A DNA stretch of 64,000 bases from Chaunax sp. Z400 (Eukaryota > Chordata > Actinopteri > Lophiiformes > Chaunacidae), in NCBI GenBank assembly GCA_037577475.1, contig CM075189.1:12184839-12248838 (forward strand), written 5' to 3'. The position numbers were made by a program, and so were the translations under genes. Positions 59,958 through 64,000 of this stretch are shown piece by piece. A model generated the notes under the pieces. It did not search any database and had not been told where the DNA came from. It worked only from the letters and a program-made list of their open reading frames with translations. Position 1 is the first letter of the stretch. Each line of letters starts with the position of its first letter.

Positions 59958-62900
59958 CTGGGCAGGAGAAGAGGAAGCAAGGAAGCAGGAAAAGGTGGAG
60001 GTTAGGAGCGTCACCGGTTGGTATTCATGGAAGAAAGCAATAAATCAATGGTCTGAGGTGTGAGAGAAGAGGTGTTAAAAACATAAAAACTTCATATCTG
60101 CGGCTTGAAAACGTAAAAGTTCCTTACAGAATTAGAATTTGACCAACTTTAAAACACTGCAGTTATACTCCTAAAGACCTGAAGAAGATGGGGACTTGTT
60201 TTACACGGTAAACAAACAACAACAAAATAAAATAAAATGACTCCAGAGACCTTTCATAATGGATACACACACTGTAGCCTCTAAGCTAAAAGCGTTAGGG
60301 TGCACACAGTGAAGTGGGAGAACAAGCTTGAATGCTTTATTACATGCACTGCTAGATTTCTGCACACCTCAGTGTTCACCTTCTACCTGTTCGTTATGTG
60401 CATCCACCTCATAAGTGGTGGGTGCTTTTAGCTTCGAGGCTACAGTGAAGATTTTAGATGGAAAATGGTGAAAATACTGTAATAACCGAATGTTCCTTTA
60501 AAGATTTTTTTTACATGCCACAGTTATCTTTTCAAACATTTGTTCGAAGGGCTAAGAATGAGACACTGAAAGGAACATAGAAAGTCAGCTTTACTGTTTA
60601 CCTCTCCAGTTAGCAATCAGCTCATTTTTAACTACTTTCTTCTATTCCTTATCCCATAATAATAACAGCTGGAGAGCCTGGAGAGGAGATTTGAACTAGC
60701 ACACCTTCTGCAGAGCATTCACCAGCGTCACCGTTAACCCTGAACTATAACCATAGATTATCTGTATTTATCTAAGCCTGACACTTTTCAGGGCAAACAA
60801 GATAAGAACTTGGTAAAAAAAACTGTAGAGCATTCAGATAAACTAAAAAGAAAAAACCATCAATCTTACAACAAACGCTTAGAATGTGTGAAAGTCTGGA
60901 GCAGGATTTAATGAGTTTGTCATGCTGACGTGTTAAAGACACAAAAAGCTGCTTGAATGTTGTTAGAATTAAAATTGCGATCTTTTGTTTCCTGTTGATG
61001 GAGTTTGTATTGAATGCTATTATATTATTATCTTATATTTTTAAGAGTTTAATATACCTATAAAGGCTTTTAAAACATATTGATGAATGTAAAAACCACT
61101 GGAGCTTTTACCAAAATATGCATGGCTCCTAACTGCACATGTCTGGTGATGCATGCACTGCAATAACAACACTCCTCAACATACATTCTACAGATTAGAG
61201 ATAAATGCTATCATAACATGTAAAGAATAGCCTGACTGAGCTTGAAATAACTGGGGCGTGTGAAGCAGGCATGTCTGCCCTGACCAGCTTTTTGCAGTCG
61301 TATATGTTCTATTTTTAGGGAAGGGTTACAGCTTTGACTTCTAAGACATTCAACGTTTGTCAGTAACCCAATACTTTGTAAATGTGCATCTTCTGCTTAT
61401 ATGTCTTATGTCTTTTTATACACAACTTATTTCTCATGTCACTCCAAAATGTGATTATTAATTCAGTTATGACATTTATAAGTGAAAATGTTACCACTGT
61501 GAAAACACTGCCTATTGATGAGAGCGAGCAGGTTGACATCCCAACAATCAGCATGAACTACTTACCTAATAATTCATGGTTGAACTCACAAGCAAATAAT
61601 TAACCTTCCTGCTGTGTTCATTTCCTGTTAACTACTTTGGTGTTTATGCTCCATTCTAGCTGAGTATAAGTCCATAATAATACGTATATTATCACCTAAT
61701 GTTGTGTTTCATCTTTTTATCAACTCAAGTTCTTGTGAACAGTCCAACTTTTGAACTTCCATTTGCTATTTATGGCCTGTAGGCCTCATTGACCTGAGCT
61801 CATATCTCTTGGCTATCGTGCTGCTATAGGATGAACTGAGAGCCTCAAAAAAGCTTCATATTATATACCAGAGCTGTGAGAAAGTTGTAGATATCATTGA
61901 AAATGTTGCTGTTGTTTTTGACAATTGCCAACAGGTGTGGTTGCCATGGAGTAAAAATTCTATTCAAAACATTCTCAAAAATGTATTTTGTGTATTCGAT
62001 GCCATTCAAAGTCCTGGAACCTTACGACAAACAGATGAAAAAAACTTTCATAAACAAATTTTTTTTTTTAGAGAAATCTTTTAAATCGGTCAGATTTGAC
62101 CGGAACACAACAGGAGGCCTAAAGAAGCCCTTTAAATTGATTGCTAATTAAGACTGTGTTCTTACTTTTGAAGGGAATAGAAGAGCGGTGCGATAACGAG
62201 CAGGACCAGCAGCAGGACAAGGGCGCTGACCAGCCCGGACACCTGAGTCTGGCACCCTGTGGACTCCTTGACGAGGGTTTTGGTCAGCGCAGCGCTGGTG
62301 GTGAAGCAGCGGAAGAATGATGGCAGGATGTTGCAGAAGCCAATGGCGTACATCTCCTGGTTGGCGTCCACTGTGTAGCCGTGCTTCTTGGCGAACATCT
62401 CGGACAGCGAGACGGTCATGACGAACCCAACGATGGCGATGGAGAAAGCGTCGACGGCCACATTGGGGATCAGCGTCCACATGGGCGTCTGGGGAGGGAG
62501 GAAGCCTGTGGGGATGTCACCAGCAACGCTCGACCCATAATCGGTGTTGAAGTGACCAAAGTGAGAGGCCAGTGTTGCAAATATCACCACAAAGAGCTCG
62601 AAGGGAATTGGAGCCTAGGTATGGAAAAAAAAAAGAAGAAGCTGTGACTCACAATGCTTGGACGGATTAAAAAAATTAGCCGGGGTCAGCAAAATCTTAT
62701 AATCAATTCTAGAACGTACAGGAAGCCAGTGGAGAGACGCCAGGATTGGGTTGATGTGATGTTGTCTATGTCCATTGCGATGTTTCACCGTAAACAAACT
62801 TTTTCATTTACAAACTCGGTAGAGGTTAATAAGGGGTAGACATCGCCCAACCCTTATTAACCTTGAAGTATATGTTTGTGTTTTTATGGATCCCATCGCA

Positions 62901-64000
62901 GGCATGGCATGGAACTCCTCCTTTCCCCATTCACACTTCATCCTCCTCCTTTACTCAACCACAGACGCAGCCTAAACCTAAAAATAATTTATTTCCCATC
63001 CCCCCATCTTCCAGCACCATCCTACCAACATGGCCAAAAAAGACGTGGCTGACTCGTACTTTCTCACTGAACCAGTTCTAGTTTGATCTATATTTGTATG
63101 GTTGTGACCCGAGGACTAATGGATAATATATATAATAATATTGATCAGTGACGACTAAGCTTGTTGTATTGTTATTCGTTACAAAAAAATCTGCCAAATG
63201 TCTAAAATGTGTACAACTACAAGGTTGGAAATGTCAAAGATTTTAAGTGACTTAGGGTTTTCTTGCCTGTCCACACAAAAGCTTTTAACACACAACATGT
63301 ATATTTAATTGCATATGTGAAATGATCTAATCTGCGCTTTATCTACCTTTAGCTTGGCTTTGAAGTGACGGTTGAGCTCCTTTGTCGGTACCAATATCAG
63401 AAAACACACCAAGCTGGTCACCAGGTCGCATATGTTGGTGTTTCCCAGGTTGACGAGCAAGTTGTACCAGGTCTTGAACAGGGTGAACCAGCCTTGGGGC
63501 CTGGGGATCTTCAGGCCCAGAAAGTACTTCATCTGGGAGGTGAGGATGGTCAGAGAGGCTCCTGTAATGAAGCCACTGAGGAGGGAGTCTGAGAGATAGA
63601 CGGAGACGAAGCCTATCTTGAAAAGGCCCATGAGTACCTGAGAGAAAGAGATCAGTCAGGAAGTTTTGATATGGGAAGAAGCATTTTTGTTTACGCCAAC
63701 ATGATAATGAGATCACTTACCTGGTAAACTCCAGCAATGAAGGTAACTGTAGCTCCCACTGTGATTGCATAGCAGCTCCTGTCACATTCCACGCCAACAC
63801 TGTAATTCCCCTGGCCAGCCAGCAGGAAGGCGGTATTATTACCACTGAAGCTGCTTCTTTCTGTGAGGTATCCCGCCAAAGCTAACTCCCTGTCCACAAC
63901 CTGACCCACCAGCAGGCAGAGCACCCCGAAAATCCCCACGGAGATGTGTTTAGAAGTGCCTAAGATGGCGTAGATGAAGGAGGCAAAGAAAGATGTATAG
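59159..64000 (-). CDS. slc26a1: SLC26-family sulfate/anion exchanger, 3' part of gene (four coding exons, N-terminus outside window)
   Basis: Multi-pass plasma-membrane exchanger of the SLC26 family. SLC26A1 (SAT-1) swaps sulfate for oxalate, bicarbonate or other anions in kidney, liver and gut epithelia. Coding segments 64000-63721, 63637-63347, 62614-62166 and 59957-59159 join with GT-AG introns and matching phases into 605 residues (numbered here from the first full codon at 63999). Two sequons (N54-N-T and N65-Y-S) sit in the glycosylated outer loop typical of A1/A2. The core includes GVYQVLMG, GSSVAGDIPTGF and SLSEMFAKKHGY. The STAS domain spans about 436-600, with VIDCSAISFLDTAGV at 516-530 and a charged intervening sequence at about 465-505. 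A1 is favoured by VGQVVDREL, AGDIPTGF.PPQ, GRTQR.R, YYAN and GLD. Much of the core also fits A2, so the paralogue is not certain. Family length is about 700, so roughly 95-120 N-terminal residues lie past 64,000. I saw no stop or frameshift inside the exons. Confidence 0.9.
60150..60503 (-). mobile_element. MITE with GTTCACC-type ends, partial copy in intron
   Basis: Same family as 58585-59016 and 28710-29100. It shares the CTGAAGAAGATGGGGACT-like segment, then GTAGCCTCTAAGCTAAAA, and ends at GTTCCTTTAAAG, the inverse of the family's TTAAAGGAAC start. The outer left end is decayed. It is non-coding. Confidence 0.65.
61604..62118. mobile_element. Complete piggyBac-like non-autonomous transposon (MITE)
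   Basis: A 515-bp element. Its left end CCTTCCTGCTGTGTTC directly follows TTAA at 61600-61603. Its right end is the inverted copy (GCCTCCTGTTGTGTTC on the minus strand), followed by CTAA at 62119-62122, a one-base-decayed TTAA. The termini match at 13 of 16 positions. Just inside the right end is the imperfect palindrome GGTCAGATTTGACC. It has no transposase. Related left-end fragments sit at 51959 and 3164. Confidence 0.75.
62166..62614 (-). CDS. slc26a1: slc26a1-like exon C
   Basis: A 449-nt exon, phase 0 in and phase 2 out. It starts APIPFELFVVIFATLASHFG after the acceptor CCTAG and ends LFYSLQ plus two bases of a Lys codon completed by the next exon, before the donor GTAAGA. It carries GSSVAGDIPTGFLPPQ, SLSEMFAKKHGYTVDANQEM and STGCQTQVSGLVSALVLLLV, the later membrane helices and substrate-site region of the family. 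Confidence 0.93.
62615..63346 (-). other. slc26a1-like intron B-C (0.7 kb) with a LINE scrap
   Basis: Donor GTAGAT and acceptor ACCTAG on the minus strand. It contains the L2-type fragment at 62687-62770; otherwise no feature seen. Confidence 0.8.
62687..62770 (-). mobile_element. L2/Rex1-type LINE fragment (end of reverse-transcriptase ORF) in intron
   Basis: The minus strand reads HINPILASLHWLPVRSRIDY, then KILL. This is the conserved stretch near the C-terminus of the L2/Rex1-group reverse-transcriptase ORF. It is a short dead piece in the same orientation as the host gene. Confidence 0.75.
63347..63637 (-). CDS. slc26a1: slc26a1-like exon B
   Basis: A 291-nt exon (97 codons, phase 0 at both ends). 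The acceptor is a pyrimidine tract ending in CTCTCAG and the donor is AAG then GTAGAT. It begins VLMGLFKIGFVSVYLSDSLL, followed by SGFITGASLTILTSQMKYFL, and ends ELNRHFKAKLK. This is the central membrane region, where SLC26A1 and A2 are highly alike. It joins the previous exon as GVYQ-VLMG, the conserved family junction. Confidence 0.93.
63721..64000 (-). CDS. slc26a1: slc26a1-like exon A (partial, runs out of window)
   Basis: Reads YTSFFASFIYAILGTSKHIS then VGIFGVLCLLVGQVVDREL, the early membrane helices of SLC26 proteins, then the outer loop with two N-glycosylation sequons (N-N-T and N-Y-S) and SCYAITVGATVTFIAGVYQ. It is open up to the window edge with no in-frame ATG start, so this is an internal exon. 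It ends in phase 0 at CAG followed by the donor GTAAGT on the minus strand. Confidence 0.92.

Larger units (their letters stand above)
59958..62165 (-). other. slc26a1-like intron C-D (2.2 kb) with two MITE insertions
   Basis: Intron between the core membrane exon and the STAS exon, with donor GTAAGA and acceptor CCCAG on the minus strand. Besides the two MITEs listed separately (60150-60503 and 61604-62118) I see only AT-rich unique-looking DNA. Confidence 0.8.

Noticed and set aside
59672..60005. Plus-strand ORFs over the STAS exon
   Set aside because: Antisense shadows of the slc26a1-like terminal exon, which is supported by family motifs and splice phases.

Overview
The window looks like nuclear DNA of a bony fish (teleost). 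Evidence: an intron-containing SLC26 anion-transporter gene with vertebrate GT-AG splicing, degenerate L2/Rex1-type and other non-LTR retrotransposon fragments, short non-autonomous DNA transposons (one hAT-like copy with a perfect 8-bp target duplication, one piggyBac-like copy at TTAA), and many long (CA)n/(GT)n microsatellites. Nothing prokaryotic or viral was seen.

Layout. Bases 1-59,158 are a gene-poor, AT-rich desert. I can support no complete protein-coding gene there. It holds microsatellites (6.7, 17.2, 22.0, 24.8, 37.4 and 37.7 kb), three minisatellites (24.2-24.5, 36.8-37.2, 46.7 kb), scattered transposon fragments and two promoter-like islands. The first, at about 28.0-28.5 kb, is GC/CpG-rich and has a short ATG-bearing segment ending in a strong splice donor on the minus strand, so it may be the first exon of a gene running left out of the window. 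The second, at about 54.35-54.48 kb, clusters a CGCG box, ETS sites and an NRF1-like site, the usual signature of a housekeeping promoter, yet no gene is recognisable beside it.

Bases 59,159-64,000 hold the 3' two thirds to five sixths of an SLC26 sulfate/anion exchanger on the minus strand, best matched to slc26a1 (slc26a2 is the alternative). Four coding exons with consistent splice phases give 605 residues: the later membrane segments plus the whole C-terminal STAS domain. The N-terminus lies beyond 64,000. The introns carry a complete piggyBac-like MITE, a second MITE and an L2-type LINE scrap; another MITE begins about 140 bp past the stop codon.

Several islands in the desert are bounded by good splice-site sequences (1.23, 5.6, 22.3, 27.5, 34.7, 42.7, 46.6 kb). 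They match no protein I know and are reported as leads, possibly non-coding RNA exons.
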